Shown piece after piece: positions 24,555 through 33,365 of a DNA stretch of 64,000 nucleotides. The translations under genes and the position numbers were made by a program. Under the pieces are notes generated by a model. The model searched no databases, was not told the origin of the DNA, and was given only the letters and a program-made list of their open reading frames with translations. The DNA lies in NCBI GenBank assembly GCA_937965785.1, contig CALCKT010000011.1, forward strand, positions 1 to 64,000. Reading direction: 5' to 3'. The DNA is from an uncultured Propionibacteriaceae bacterium. Lineage in GTDB: Bacteria; Actinomycetota; Actinomycetes; Propionibacteriales; Propionibacteriaceae. The stretch's first letter is position 1; every line of letters starts with the position of its first letter.

Positions 24555-26723
24555 TCAACCGGTTTGGGGTGGGTTGGTTTCCGGGACCGTCGACTGCACC
24601 CAGTGCGGGCCCTGGGTCCAGCCAGTGAACGGGGTCACGGGTTCGCCCTGGAGGCAGCGGGTGAGGTCCTCGAGGATCCGGGTCGCGGGCCAGGTGGTTG
24701 CCCCGGGGAGGTCACGGAGGGCCTCGGCGGCGGTGTCGTCGCCACAGATGGACAGGAAGAACACCGCCTGCCGCCAGGCGTAGGCGGCGTTCTTGATGGC
24801 CGGCAGCGGCCAAGGGCTGTTCCTCGCGCGTTCCAGCAGCTGGAACGACCTCCCCGCGGCGTGGTGCGCCAGCTCGGCCCAGCTCCGGTCGGGCTGCACG
24901 CCGAGCTTCACCAGGACCGCCAGGTTGTGGGTGGTGAGGATCTGCTGGCGTTCGATGATCTGGCCGTTCGCTGCGACGCTTCTACCCGCCGGTACATCCC
25001 CGGCGACCATGCGGTCGAACTCCTCGACATTCCCGTGCCCGTCCGGTTCCGGCAGCCCCAGCACGGCGGCGTAGTCGATGCCGTAGTAGCGCTCGTACAG
25101 CGACCCGCGCAGCAGTTCCGCCGCCACCTTCGCGGCCTGCTGGAACTTGGGCGAGAACCGTCCCATGAAGATGTCGGCGGCCAGCTCCTCGGTCAACGGC
25201 AGCTGCACCTGCGCCATGTCGAGGAGGGTGCCGTACTCCCGGATGAACCCGTTCGGCAGGATCGTTCCCGGGAACGCGTCCAACACCACAGATCCGAGCC
25301 GCCGCGCCAGCACCAGAGGGTCGTCGAGGGGGCCGCCGGCCGTGAGTCCCTGGAGGGCCGCCACCCACGGCAGCTCCTTGAACCGCACCTGCCGTTCCAG
25401 GTTGAGCAGCAGCAGACTCCGGCGCTGCCGGAAAGCCCGATAGGTGGCGGCGAGCAGCGCGCCGACCAGCGGGTCATCCGCCGAGGAGGCCACCTGTCCG
25501 GAGGTGAGCTGCGGAACCAGCGACGCCAGCACCTCCGCCGACGGCACCACACCGAGTTCGATCAGCTCCTCCAGATCCGAGACGAAACCCAGCCGCAGGG
25601 TGCGCAGCACCGACGCCGGCAGCGGGGTGCCGGCGGGCACCAGGTCGGTGGCCTCGTCGTCGGAGATCGGTGCGGAGGCGGCGGGAAAATCGGTCAGGCC
25701 GACGTCCCCGCGCAGCTGCGCCACCCGCTCCGCGACAACCACCGCCACCTCGGCATGCAGGGGACGGGAGGCCGCCACCGCCTGCCGGGCGCGCAGGTCG
25801 TCGGATCGCTTGCTACCGGGCAGGCCCCGCTTCGCCTCGATCCGCGACAGGACGTGCCTCACCCGCCCGGGCGGCCACGCTCCTTGCCCGTCGATCGCCT
25901 GCCGCAGCGCGTCGATCAGGATCGGCAGGTTCTCACCCGGTCGGCGGTACTTGCGGCAGTGGATGTGCTGCTGCGCCGCCCTTTCGTAGTCGGCGACCAG
26001 CGCACGGGCCTCGTCGATGTGGCCCTCGTCGAAGGCGGGTGCCTCGACGATGCCCGCCCAGAACGCCACCACCTTGTCGGTCAGCGGCAGCCAGACGGTC
26101 AGGGCCTCGCGTTCCGCCGCGACCCGCGGATTGACGCGGGCCTTTTCCAGGGCACCCGCGACCTGCCGGGCCGTCCACCGCGACACCTGGCCCGGTCGCA
26201 GGGGGGATGGCGCACCCGGGTACGGCGAGAACCGCAGCGACCCGGCCAGCGGCGAAACCTCGTCGAGCAGCGCGCGAACGGAGTCGCTGGCGCCGTGCCT
26301 CAGCAGGGCAGCGACGCTCAGGAGGACGGCGTGCTCCGGGAAACCGACGTTGTAGGCGCCGGTTTCCAGCAGGACCTCCAGCTCGGCCAGGCCTTCTGGG
26401 GTCAGCCACGACTCGAAGATCGCCTGGCGGGTGGCCTCGATGCCGAGCCGTTGGGCGCGGAGCCTCTCGTCTATGGCCGGCGGGATGGCAGCGGCTGCTT
26501 TGCCGGTGGCGAACCCGCCCCGCACCACCCTGAGGGTCACCCAGGCGGGAAGCCCGGCGAGCGGCCTGCGACTGCCGATCCTCAGGGCGCCATCCGTCAT
26601 GCCGTCGATCACCTGCCGCCAGCGTTCCACCCGCTCCAGGGCGGCTTCCCGGACGGCCGGGTCGGGATGGTCGGCGGCGGTGCGCATCGCCCGCAGGAGC
26701 TGGTGGTGGACGTACTGACTCAC
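24555..26723 (-). CDS. Large soluble protein, unknown function
   Basis: A 722-residue protein without signal peptide, membrane segment or nucleotide-binding motif. It is almost entirely helical and Leu/Ala/Arg-rich, with many short helix pairs (for example SWLTPEGLAELEVLLETGAY and LGFVSDLEELIELGVVPSAE), suggestive of an alpha-solenoid. A conserved-looking aromatic patch lies near residues 540-560 (SLYERYYGIDYAAVLGLPEP). GTG 26723 has a GGAGGG ribosome site. Its promoter region is shared with, or runs through, the tRNA-like element immediately upstream. I do not recognise the family. Confidence 0.75.
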   Translation of the reverse strand: MSQYVHHQLLRAMRTAADHPDPAVREAALERVERWRQVIDGMTDGALRIGSRRPLAGLPAWVTLRVVRGGFATGKAAAAIPPAIDERLRAQRLGIEATRQAIFESWLTPEGLAELEVLLETGAYNVGFPEHAVLLSVAALLRHGASDSVRALLDEVSPLAGSLRFSPYPGAPSPLRPGQVSRWTARQVAGALEKARVNPRVAAEREALTVWLPLTDKVVAFWAGIVEAPAFDEGHIDEARALVADYERAAQQHIHCRKYRRPGENLPILIDALRQAIDGQGAWPPGRVRHVLSRIEAKRGLPGSKRSDDLRARQAVAASRPLHAEVAVVVAERVAQLRGDVGLTDFPAASAPISDDEATDLVPAGTPLPASVLRTLRLGFVSDLEELIELGVVPSAEVLASLVPQLTSGQVASSADDPLVGALLAATYRAFRQRRSLLLLNLERQVRFKELPWVAALQGLTAGGPLDDPLVLARRLGSVVLDAFPGTILPNGFIREYGTLLDMAQVQLPLTEELAADIFMGRFSPKFQQAAKVAAELLRGSLYERYYGIDYAAVLGLPEPDGHGNVEEFDRMVAGDVPAGRSVAANGQIIERQQILTTHNLAVLVKLGVQPDRSWAELAHHAAGRSFQLLERARNSPWPLPAIKNAAYAWRQAVFFLSICGDDTAAEALRDLPGATTWPATRILEDLTRCLQGEPVTPFTGWTQGPHWVQSTVPETNPPQTG

Positions 26724-26754
26724 GATGTCCCTCCGGGCGGCGACACGAACCTGG

Positions 26755-26826
26755 CCGGCGTGGCAGGTGCTGCCCCTGCGCCTTCCGGGTCCATAGCCCG
26801 GTGCTCTACTGCTGAGCTACACGCCG
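26755..26826 (-). tRNA. tRNA-like cloverleaf with anticodon AUG and an abnormal T-loop
   Basis: On the minus strand 72 bases fold with every stem fully paired: acceptor CGGCGTG/CACGCCG, D stem GCTC/GAGC, anticodon stem CCGGG/CCCGG around CTATGGA (anticodon ATG), a five-base variable loop, and T stem GCAGG/CCTGC. The T-loop is GGCAGCA instead of TTCRAnn, and the D-loop (AGCAGTA) lacks the GG pair. Decoding of CAU as His would need a GTG-type anticodon and G-1, neither present. It may be a tRNA-derived RNA, a degenerate tRNA or a structured leader of the gene downstream. Confidence 0.55.
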
Positions 26827-26871
26827 TGGCAACGAGTGTAGAAGACCCGATCGACCGGAGTCGAGGAGTGG

Positions 26872-27234
26872 TCACGGCTGTTTCGAACCCAGTGTTTGGG
26901 TGCGGTTGAACGCCATGCAGGAATCGACCCAGAAACGCAGGCGGTCGTCGTCGGTGATCACCTCCGCCGACACCTGGATCCAGCCGGGCCCCATCTCACG
27001 TCCCGGGCCCATTTCGGCGGGGGAGGCGCCGGGTTCCCCGGAAAGGGTCGCGTCGTCGTCGGGATCGACGTGCGCCAGCAGGTGCCCGCCCTTGAGAGCG
27101 CAGCACACCATCTTGTCGCGCACCATGAAGGCACGCGACCCGAACATCGGGATCACGCGGGTGGTGGGTTCGTCGGCCAGGATCCCATGGAGCCGGGCGA
27201 CGAGCTCGGTCTGCGCTGCCCTGGGGTCGGTCAT
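26872..27234 (-). CDS. TfoX/Sxy N-terminal domain protein
   Basis: A 120-residue protein with the TfoX-N core: VIPMFGSRAFMVRDKMVCCAL and KGGHLLAHVDPD. In Proteobacteria the domain is part of competence regulators, whereas stand-alone actinobacterial versions are uncharacterised. A Met/Gly/Pro-rich loop (ASPAEMGPGREMGPG) follows. ATG 27234 has a GAGGAG ribosome site. Divergent from the DUF2207 gene. Confidence 0.8.
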   Translation of the reverse strand: MTDPRAAQTELVARLHGILADEPTTRVIPMFGSRAFMVRDKMVCCALKGGHLLAHVDPDDDATLSGEPGASPAEMGPGREMGPGWIQVSAEVITDDDRLRFWVDSCMAFNRTQTLGSKQP

Positions 27235-27312
27235 GGTGCTCCTCGTACGGGTCGGGGCCCTGTTCAAGACCAAATACTGCCAGTGACCTTACTGATGCGG
27301 GAGACTTCTTCC

Positions 27313-28407
27313 ATGGGATGGTTTGTGCTCGCCGTGGCGGTGGTCGTGTTCCTGGGGTCGGCGAGACTGCTTCTCAAGCGGATCCTCGCCTCGCACGACG
27401 AGATCTACGACGGCCTGACGCCCGGTGTCCTGCCGCCGCGGAAGGAACGGAAGGCAACCCCCACCAAACGGCTCCGATCCACCGAGTACAAGGGCCCCTT
27501 CCCCGTCGCCTTCACCCCGCCGCGCGACGTCACTCCGGGGCTGATCGGGATGGTCATCGACGGGATGGTGGACTCCCGCGACCTCACCGCGACCATCGTC
27601 GACCTCGCCTCCCGCGGATTCCTGCGCATCAAGGTGGTCGACGACGGCAAGGGCAGGCGACGCGGGAAGGACTGGTTGCTGCACCCCTGCAAAAAATCCC
27701 GCTCCAGCCTGATGCGCTACGAGAGGACGTTCCTGGAGAGGGCCTTCCCGCGGGGGCAGGCGATTCGGATGTCGGAGCTGGTGCGCAGACACAAGAAGGT
27801 GTTCCGGCAGCTCACCGCCGACATCTACGAGGAGACCAGCCGCCGTGGCTGGTACCGGCAGAACCCGAACCCGGGCGGCCGAGGGCACAGGTTCTGGGGC
27901 CTGGTGGCCGGGATGGCGGCGGGTGTCGCCGCGCTGGTGATCGCCGGAGGGGACACCATGGGCATACCGGCCGCAGCCCTGTTCGTCGCTTCGGGTGTCG
28001 TCGCCGCCTTCGGGTCGAGACGTCGCGTGCCCCGCACCGGCGCGGGCACGGCCACGCGCATCCAGGCCCTCGGTTTCAAGCAGTACCTCGCGACCGCCGA
28101 GGCCGGGCAGATCCGCTTCGAGGAGGCGGAGAACACCTTCAGCCGCTACCTGCCCTACGCGATGGTTTTCGGGGTCGCCGACCACTGGGTCAAGATCTTC
28201 CGCGAACTCGCCATCGAACGAAACGTCGACTGGGACATCGACTGGATCGACATCGGCGCCGACGTGGCGGGGGAGCTGGTGTTCCAGATGTTCACCCTGG
28301 ACCTCCTCGACGGCGCTGATGGCCTGTTCGACGGCATCGGCGGTCTGTTCGACGGCTTCGATCTGGGGGATTTCCTGGACGGAATCGATTTCGACTTCGA
28401 CTTCTGA
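27313..28407 (+). CDS. DUF2207-like membrane protein with Asp/Gly/Phe-rich tail
   Basis: A 364-residue protein with one N-terminal membrane helix (residues 2-20) and two adjacent helices near 197-235. The cytoplasmic core shows DUF2207 features: PPRDVTPGLIGMVIDGMVDSRDLTATIVDLASRGFL, and FSRYLPYAMVFGVADHWVKIF near residue 280. It lacks the usual N-terminal signal peptide plus extracellular domain of full-length DUF2207 proteins, so it is a shortened version. The last ~45 residues are an unusual acidic repeat of DG, LFDG and FDFD units. ATG 27313 is preceded by GGGAG. Confidence 0.72.
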   Translation: MGWFVLAVAVVVFLGSARLLLKRILASHDEIYDGLTPGVLPPRKERKATPTKRLRSTEYKGPFPVAFTPPRDVTPGLIGMVIDGMVDSRDLTATIVDLASRGFLRIKVVDDGKGRRRGKDWLLHPCKKSRSSLMRYERTFLERAFPRGQAIRMSELVRRHKKVFRQLTADIYEETSRRGWYRQNPNPGGRGHRFWGLVAGMAAGVAALVIAGGDTMGIPAAALFVASGVVAAFGSRRRVPRTGAGTATRIQALGFKQYLATAEAGQIRFEEAENTFSRYLPYAMVFGVADHWVKIFRELAIERNVDWDIDWIDIGADVAGELVFQMFTLDLLDGADGLFDGIGGLFDGFDLGDFLDGIDFDFDF

Positions 28408-28435
28408 GGACACTCCGCCCGCGACTCCCCGGTTA

Positions 28436-28486
28436 TGCAGCACTCAACGCGGTTTTCGGCGTCCGAAAGGGGTTTTTCGTGTTGAG
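28436..28486. repeat. Second, shortened copy of the TGCAGCACTCAA element
   Basis: Begins with the same TGCAGCACTCAA arm as the element at 18861 and, like it, follows shortly after a stop codon. The right arm is reduced to GTTGAG. The 318-base gap 28408-28725 otherwise holds the terminator at 28601 and the AbiE promoter region. Confidence 0.65.
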
Positions 28487-28600
28487 ATGGAGGCGCTGAC
28501 CTGCGAGGGCGAATGGACTGACACCGCGTCACCCGGCGGGCCCACAACCTACATCTCGGCCCATCAGCACCAACAGTCCAGACGAGTCACGCCCCAGAAC

Positions 28601-28634
28601 CAAAACCGCCCTGTCAACTCACAGGGGCGTTTTG
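28601..28634 (+). terminator. Strong hairpin terminator with T-rich right arm
   Basis: CAAAACCGCCCTGT and ACAGGGGCGTTTTG pair around a six-base loop, with a two-base mismatch. TTTT lies at the end of the right arm. It separates the DUF2207 unit from the AbiE operon. Confidence 0.7.
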
Positions 28635-28725
28635 ATTCGCTTCACTTCGACACCAGAGCGGGACGAAACGTAATCAGCTACTATTACCTGTAGACATTTC
28701 ATGCCGCCCGAGTTGAGGTGAGAAC

Positions 28726-29283
28726 GTGACACCGATCACCCCGTCAACCGCTGACCGCGCTGGACTGTCCCGCACCGGCCTCTACCGGGCGGCCTGGGCT
28801 GGCGGCCTGACTCGGGTCGCACGCGGCATCTACCTCCCCGCAGATGCGCCAGCCGTGGACTGGGGCCTGGTCGAAGCCGCGACCCGGCGATCCGATGCGA
28901 CGATCTGCCTCACTTCTGCGCTCGCCCACCATGACTTGACTGACGCCATTCCCGACACTCTCGATGTCGCGATCCCCCGCGGCGGACGCTCTCCCGCAAC
29001 CGAGCACGCGATCACCTGGCACCAGTTTGATGCCGCCACCTTCGACCTCGGTCGCGATGAGATCCCCATCGACGGCACGGACCTGTCGATCGGGCTCTAC
29101 TCCCCCGAACGCTGCATCGCGGACGCGTTCCGCCTGCGCGGCCAGCTCGGCTACGAGACCGCACGAGACGCCCTAAAGGAATGGCTGCGCCGCGGCGGGA
29201 AACCCAACACCCTGATGCGGATCGCCCTGCAGCTCCCTCGAGCCAAGACTCCGCTGCTTCACGCCCTGGAGACGCTGTCATGA
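28726..29283 (+). CDS. AbiEi-family antitoxin (type IV TA), first copy
   Basis: A 185-residue antitoxin/transcriptional regulator of the AbiE system. It begins with a winged-helix segment (GLSRTGLYRAAWAGGLTRVARGIYLP), then shows the family stretch ICLTSALAHHDLTDAIPDTLDVAIPRGGR and SIGLYSPERCIADAFRLR. AbiEi represses its own operon and counteracts the AbiEii toxin without contacting it directly. GTG 28726 has a GAGGTGAG ribosome site. It overlaps the toxin gene by four bases (ATGA). Confidence 0.88.
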   Translation: MTPITPSTADRAGLSRTGLYRAAWAGGLTRVARGIYLPADAPAVDWGLVEAATRRSDATICLTSALAHHDLTDAIPDTLDVAIPRGGRSPATEHAITWHQFDAATFDLGRDEIPIDGTDLSIGLYSPERCIADAFRLRGQLGYETARDALKEWLRRGGKPNTLMRIALQLPRAKTPLLHALETLS

Positions 29284-30134
29284 CGCGAGGCGAAGAAGTC
29301 TTCACTATCCTCCAGTCCAAGGCTCGATCCACGGCGAGCAGAACCGGAGGGCCGGCACCCACTCAGGAATACCTGGTTCGACACCTACTCGAATCCTTCC
29401 TGGACCGCCTCGTCCGCAGCGAGCACGGGGATGACTTCGTGCTCAAGGGCGGAATCCTGCTTGCTGCGTACGGCGTTCGTCGTCCCACCAAGGACATCGA
29501 CGCGAACGCGATCAACGCCGACGTCACTCCCGAACACCTCACATTCGTCGTGACCCAACTCGCCGAGGTGCCATCCGACGACGGCGTAACCTTCGACATC
29601 AACAGCATCAGCATCCAGGAGATTCGAGAACACGCCGACTACCCCGGTTATCGGATACGCATGAAAGCGTCCATCGGACCGTGGAGGGGCACCTCGACAT
29701 GGGATGTCTCCACAGGAGATCCCATCATTCCAGAACCCTGCATCGTTTCAATCGACCGAGTACTCGGTGAGCCATTACAGCTACTGGGATACGCGGCCGA
29801 GACAACCATCGCCGAGAAGGCCATCACCATCCTGGAACGCGGCATCACCAGCACCAGATGGCGCGACTACGTCGACATCGTCCAACTCTGCCGTCAGGGC
29901 TTCGACCCTTACAAGCTGCGACGATCCGCCGAAGCAGTCGCCCGCTACCGTGGCGTGACCCTCGAACCTGTCAGCCCTCATTTGAAGGGCCATGGCGCCA
30001 TCGAACAGGCTAAGTGGGCCGCTTGGCGGCGCAAAGAGCACCTCGAAGAGGTCTGCGAAGCCCAGCTCGACGATCAGATCACCCTCGTCGCCCGCTTCAT
30101 TGATCCCGTTTTCGTCTCCACACCCAACGATTAA
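29280..30134 (+). CDS. AbiEii nucleotidyltransferase toxin, first copy
   Basis: A 284-residue AbiEii/MenA-type nucleotidyltransferase. Signature FVLKGGILLAAYGVRRPTKD followed by IDANA gives the GG...(D)xD catalytic layout; AEKAITILERGITSTRWRDYVDI is the usual mid-protein motif. Relatives modify tRNA or other nucleotides and arrest growth on phage infection. ATG 29280 overlaps the antitoxin stop. About 60% of its outline is shared with the second copy at 61892-62803. Confidence 0.88.
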   Translation: MTRGEEVFTILQSKARSTASRTGGPAPTQEYLVRHLLESFLDRLVRSEHGDDFVLKGGILLAAYGVRRPTKDIDANAINADVTPEHLTFVVTQLAEVPSDDGVTFDINSISIQEIREHADYPGYRIRMKASIGPWRGTSTWDVSTGDPIIPEPCIVSIDRVLGEPLQLLGYAAETTIAEKAITILERGITSTRWRDYVDIVQLCRQGFDPYKLRRSAEAVARYRGVTLEPVSPHLKGHGAIEQAKWAAWRRKEHLEEVCEAQLDDQITLVARFIDPVFVSTPND

Positions 30135-30297
30135 CCGAGCAAGGCCAAGGCCACATGTCTTTTCGCGCGGTGTGCTTTGCACCACCACAGTCGGCGTCAA
30201 GCTAGCTGAAGCAACCCCATTGATCAGCTTCGGACTCGTGACGCCGTGTGACCTGCTCATCTCGACGAGTGTTGCAGAACCGGGGCTTCCCTGCGGA

Positions 30298-32697
30298 TCA
30301 GTCGGCGGCGACCATCTGACGCGCCACCTTCACCGCCTTGCTGCTGCCCTTCCGTGCGGCCAGCGCCGCGACGTTGGGCAGGTCCGGTTTCCCGGGTACT
30401 TCCGGCAGGAGATGGAGCACCGATTCCAGGACGGTCGCGACCCCGGTGGGGAGCTTCTCCGCCCCCGCCAGCTCCTCCGCGATCCTCGTCAGCAGTGGCC
30501 ACGCCAGGGCCAGGCCACCGGCCTCCGAGATGCTCGTGAGCATGGATGCCACCTTCACAGGCGCGATGTCGTCGCGCCACTCCTGACGCCAAGGACTTTC
30601 CCAGGCCGCGACGAGCACCTCCGGGTCCAGCCGGGACTCGTCCCACGCCGTCAGCAGCGCCCCCGCGATCTCGTCGCGACCCTGAGGAGAGGCCTCGCTC
30701 GTGAAGACGAGGACGAGGAGAGCCATGACCGGGTCCACGTGAAACACGGAGGCGACCGCCTCGGTGATCTCCCAGGCGGAGCTGCTGCCGAAGGGCAGGT
30801 TCACCTGGGCGGCAGTGGCCGCCCATATGGGGTGCGCCGGGAGCAGGGTGCTGCCGATTTCGTGTTCCCCGCTGCGATCCGGTGCTCGGCGCGCCCTGTC
30901 CCACGGTCCCGCGACCTTGAGGATCTTCGCGACCACGGGTTCGTCGCCTTCCATGCGCACCCTGCGGCAGGCTTGGTTGCTCTGTTCGTTCCCGAAGACG
31001 CTGGGGGGAACAAAACTCATCCGGCCCGGTTCGGCGGGGGTGCTCAGCCAGATATCAACGACCTCCTGCACGGTTCGTCCCCCGGCGACGCGGCCCGGCA
31101 GGGTGCAGGGCGCGGCCTCGGAGCGGTCGATCCGCCCCAGGGCGACGAACAGGTCGATCGGCAGCACGTCCACGTCCTTCTCGGCGTAGCGGCGCAGCCG
31201 GTCCCGGAACTTCTCCCAGGAGACCCGGTTGTTCTCGTGGGTGGGGGTGGAAAGCAGACACGGCACCCGTCCAACAGCATCCAGGACGTCGTTGCAGCGC
31301 CGAATCGCGACCCGCGTGAGTGCCGCACCCCGGGGTGACCTGCCGCGTTCCTTCCGGCCGGCCACCCGCTGCAGCCAGCGCTGCATCAGCTGCTTCCACA
31401 TCTCATATGTGTTCGGGTCGTGGTTCAGCTTGTCGTGCAGCGTCTCGACGACGGCGTCGCGTCCCTCGGCCCACCCCAGCGCGACCAGCGCCGCCAAGCT
31501 GCGTTCGTGGTCCTCAACGGACACCCAGCTCCCCGTGGCTTTGCTCTCCAGCCGGTGGATCAGTTCGTCGAACTCCACCTCGTCCAGGAGCCGGTCCAGA
31601 TCGTCGAGGGGCTCGGGAGGGATGCCGAGCGGGTCGCGCCACAACCCCAACGACTCGGCCGGGCCGGTGGCCGTTCCCCAGCCGTCGAGGAGTTCCCGGG
31701 CCAGTCCGGCGGCGGTGGAGTCGGAGCCGGTGGTGGTTGCGGTGAGCATCTCCACCAGGTCCTGCGACGGGTCGTTCACTGAGCGCAGCGCCTTGAGGAC
31801 GGTGCGTTTGACTCCCTTCTCCTTGCGGGCCAGCACGTCCAGGGCCAGTGTGGTCAGGTGGTCCTCGCCCAGGCCGAGGGGCAGCAGCTGTTCGACCGCG
31901 AATTTCACGACGACGGGATCGGCGTTCGGCAGGGCCGCCAGGAAGCGGTCGAGATGTTTCGTGAGCAGAGGGATCAGGCCCAGACCTGCGATCTGGATCA
32001 GGGCGAACTGCTGTGAGGGGCGGTTGTCGCCGCGTTCGAACACCTGGAGGAGAGCCAGCAGCAGGGCCTCGTCGTCGGTGGGTTCGGTCACCCGCAGGTC
32101 CGCGACGGCCTCCTGGATCCGGGCCTGGACCTGGGGACGTTGATCGGCGACGAGGTACTGGCCGAGGGCGTTCGGGGCGGCGCAGGCGGCGATGAAGTGT
32201 TCCTCCCAGCGGCGTCCCGGTCTGGGGACAGTGTTGTCTTCCGTCGCCCATCCCGTCAGGAACCCGGGGTCGTCGGGAATCGGGAGGTCGAGGGCGAGGA
32301 CGAGTTCGTCGATCAGTTCGGCGTAGGTTTCGGCTCCGTCGCGGCGTTTCAGCAGGCGTGCGATGAGGTCGCCGGCCCATTCCGGACCGTTGCCGGCCAG
32401 CCAGGAGAGCAATCGGTCGCGGGTGATGGGCAACCGCATCAGCTTCCAGATGTCCCAGGGGGAGAAAACCGTGGCGCATTGCGCGGGGGTGGCGCCGACC
32501 GCCGCCGTCAGCAGAATCAGGTGTCCGCTTCTACGGCCCTCCCCCAAACGTCGGCGCAGGGAGGGAAGGGCCTTGCCGATCGCTTTGCGGATCGCCGAAC
32601 GATCGGCCTCGGTGAGATCGTCGAGGGCCACGACGAGATCCTTGAACGATTTCGATTCGAGAAGGAAAGCGGCCAGGGTGTCGGCGTTCCAGGTCAT
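30298..32697 (-). CDS. DUF6493-like protein, paralogue A of the SWIM-associated array
   Basis: A 799-residue, mostly helical protein without signal peptide or membrane segment, one of four paralogues in this window. Landmarks shared by all four: PGRRWEEHF (about residue 160), TEPTDDEALLLALLQVFERGD, ALDVLARKEKGVKR, LPCLLSTPTH (about 495), TAWDESRLDPE and the C-terminal DLPNVAALAARKGSSKAVKVAR. LL(S/A)TPTH and the terminal AARKG-SKAV element match what I know of DUF6493/DUF7825 proteins, which occur with SWIM zinc-finger proteins. The fold is probably a HEAT-like solenoid; no catalytic motif is visible. It starts 9 bases after the vapC stop, behind a leader also found before paralogue B. Confidence 0.8.
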   Translation of the reverse strand: MTWNADTLAAFLLESKSFKDLVVALDDLTEADRSAIRKAIGKALPSLRRRLGEGRRSGHLILLTAAVGATPAQCATVFSPWDIWKLMRLPITRDRLLSWLAGNGPEWAGDLIARLLKRRDGAETYAELIDELVLALDLPIPDDPGFLTGWATEDNTVPRPGRRWEEHFIAACAAPNALGQYLVADQRPQVQARIQEAVADLRVTEPTDDEALLLALLQVFERGDNRPSQQFALIQIAGLGLIPLLTKHLDRFLAALPNADPVVVKFAVEQLLPLGLGEDHLTTLALDVLARKEKGVKRTVLKALRSVNDPSQDLVEMLTATTTGSDSTAAGLARELLDGWGTATGPAESLGLWRDPLGIPPEPLDDLDRLLDEVEFDELIHRLESKATGSWVSVEDHERSLAALVALGWAEGRDAVVETLHDKLNHDPNTYEMWKQLMQRWLQRVAGRKERGRSPRGAALTRVAIRRCNDVLDAVGRVPCLLSTPTHENNRVSWEKFRDRLRRYAEKDVDVLPIDLFVALGRIDRSEAAPCTLPGRVAGGRTVQEVVDIWLSTPAEPGRMSFVPPSVFGNEQSNQACRRVRMEGDEPVVAKILKVAGPWDRARRAPDRSGEHEIGSTLLPAHPIWAATAAQVNLPFGSSSAWEITEAVASVFHVDPVMALLVLVFTSEASPQGRDEIAGALLTAWDESRLDPEVLVAAWESPWRQEWRDDIAPVKVASMLTSISEAGGLALAWPLLTRIAEELAGAEKLPTGVATVLESVLHLLPEVPGKPDLPNVAALAARKGSSKAVKVARQMVAAD

Positions 32698-32725
32698 GGG
32701 ATGAACCTATCCGCGATGGGCGACA
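32698..32725 (-). promoter_or_regulatory. Leader conserved between paralogues A and B (copy A)
   Basis: Minus-strand GATAGGTTCATCCC precedes the ATG of paralogue A and recurs as GATAGGTTCACCCC before paralogue B; similarity continues about 20 bases further up. No ordinary ribosome site is present in either, unlike paralogues C and D. Here the leader overlaps the last codons of vapC. Confidence 0.5.
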
Positions 32726-33141
32726 AATCCACCCGCGATCATCGTCGATTCGGTGTCAGAGGGGAAAAGTCTCACCTCGGCCCGGTGGCCCGGTGGCGCC
32801 AGTTTCTTGTCACAGGTGATGAGGGGGACACCGAGCGCCTCGGCCAAGGCGAGGTAGCTGGCGTCATAGGCGGTGAACTGGTAGCGGAGCTGCCAGATGC
32901 GTTCGGCGAGCAGCGCCGTGCTGTGGCGCTGAATGTTCAGCTGGAAGTACTCTTGCAGGGCCCGGTCAGCGGTCTCCGGGGCGAGTTTTCCCGCCAACGT
33001 CAGGCCGCGCAGTACCGACAGGACCTCAAGGTCCAGCACGTGTGGGGCTGCGATGTCGCCAGTCAGTTCATCGAGCAGCGCCGGGTCGGTGTCACCCCCT
33101 ACCAGAACTTCTATCATGGCGGAGGCATCGACGACGATCAC
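32707..33141 (-). CDS. vapC: VapC-family PIN-domain toxin
   Basis: A 144-residue PIN ribonuclease. The acidic residues expected in the active site are present: VVDASAMIEVL (Asp5), LDLEVLSVLRG (Glu39) and TAYDASYLALAEALGVPLITCDKKL (two Asp). VapC toxins cut tRNA or rRNA. GTG 33141 overlaps the antitoxin stop by four bases (GTGA). The pair is inserted between paralogues B and A, and the vapC stop lies 9 bases before the start of A, so A could be transcribed from the vapBC promoter. Confidence 0.9.
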   Translation of the reverse strand: MIVVDASAMIEVLVGGDTDPALLDELTGDIAAPHVLDLEVLSVLRGLTLAGKLAPETADRALQEYFQLNIQRHSTALLAERIWQLRYQFTAYDASYLALAEALGVPLITCDKKLAPPGHRAEVRLFPSDTESTMIAGGFVAHRG

Positions 33142-33365
33142 CGGCGATTCGCCGCGATCTCGGCCAGGATCTCCTCGCGGCCGGGCCCGGATGTGCGATC
33201 CATGGCGCGGAGCCGGTCGATGATCTCCGCATTCGTGGGTCGCGACGCGATCTGCTTGAGTTCGGCGGCGACATAGGCCGACAAGGACTGCCCCCGCGCA
33301 GCGGCACGCTGCTTGAGCGTCTCGGCCACATCGTCGGGCACGTCGCGAATGTACAGGGTGGTCAT
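33138..33365 (-). CDS. vapB: VapB/FitA-type RHH antitoxin
   Basis: A 75-residue antitoxin with a ribbon-helix-helix N-terminus (TTLYIRDVPDDVAETLKQRA, then QSLSAYVAAELKQ) and a C-terminal toxin-binding tail (AEIIDRLRAM...EEILAEIAANRR), the FitA-like arrangement. It should repress its own promoter together with VapC. ATG 33365 has no ribosome site but a -10 element six bases upstream. Confidence 0.88.
   Translation of the reverse strand: MTTLYIRDVPDDVAETLKQRAAARGQSLSAYVAAELKQIASRPTNAEIIDRLRAMDRTSGPGREEILAEIAANRR

Noticed and set aside
24564..26909. A 781-codon plus-strand frame opposite the 722-residue gene
   Set aside because: Typical antisense composition (Gly, Arg, Gln, His-rich) and no ribosome site; the minus-strand protein has natural composition and a GGAGGG site.
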